Below, one piece after another: positions 63,976 to 64,000 of a stretch of 64,000 bases of DNA. Under the pieces are notes generated by a model. It saw only the letters and a program-made list of their open reading frames with translations, did not search any database and was not told where the DNA came from. Source of the DNA: Gordionus sp. m RMFG-2023 (Eukaryota > Nematomorpha > Gordioida > Chordodea > Parachordodidae); NCBI RefSeq assembly GCF_954871325.1, contig NC_088775.1, forward strand, positions 47,097,561 to 47,161,560. Direction: 5' to 3'. The first letter of the stretch is position 1; every line of letters begins with the position of its first letter. The translations under genes and the position numbers were made by a program.

Positions 63976-64000
63976 TATTATCCTATGAACACGTTTTAGA

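Overview
The window is a strongly AT-rich stretch of a metazoan nuclear genome, most likely an invertebrate. The evidence is a spliceosomal host kinase gene (PRPF4B/PRP4 kinase) cut into small exons by GT-AG introns, a nuclear copy of mitochondrial nad5 that reads in the invertebrate mitochondrial code, and an animal-type load of hAT, piggyBac, FLYWCH-MULE, LINE and Ty3/Gypsy sequence. I cannot name the species. No rRNA gene, convincing tRNA gene or core promoter was recognised. Most of the sequence is transposon or satellite.

1-9829: a hAT copy (1-803 and 9302-9829) split by an 8.5-kb MULE (804-9301). The MULE has an 8-bp target duplication, terminal inverted repeats and a six-exon transposase gene on the minus strand (4365-9194) that reads open for 558 codons, with two FLYWCH fingers. 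It also carries three tandem arrays: a 273-bp dimeric higher-order repeat, and two opposite-facing arrays of the same 100-bp unit around exons 2 and 3. A related hAT copy at 24416-26132 has the same site without the MULE.

9830-21448: a three-copy tandem repeat of about 371 bp holds a piggyBac element at a TTAA. The piggyBac holds a hAT, and the hAT holds a MITE. Further hAT fragments follow.

21449-49615 (minus strand): PRPF4B with ten recognised exons spread over more than 28 kb. The kinase domain is complete from the glycine loop to the C-terminus, the middle and part of the RS-rich N-terminal region are present, and the first exons lie beyond what I can recognise. Its introns hold hAT elements with exact 8-bp target duplications (one nest is three deep), a piggyBac relic, a nad5 NUMT, a Gypsy fossil, and a 2.7-kb element with 600-bp inverted repeats that carries a conserved-looking gene family I cannot name.

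49616-64000: a LINE fragment, another hAT copy, a 119-bp satellite, and inside that satellite a 7.2-kb element whose long inverted ends are arrays of a CpG-bearing unit of about 14 bp (GCGAATGCATTATA type). A second, decayed MULE lies within that element. The window closes with a second copy of the unnamed gene family and its right terminal repeat.

Apart from PRPF4B the genes do not act together; they are independent mobile elements. The most striking objects are the apparently whole array-bearing MULE, the 7.2-kb element with array ends, and the unnamed family with long inverted repeats.
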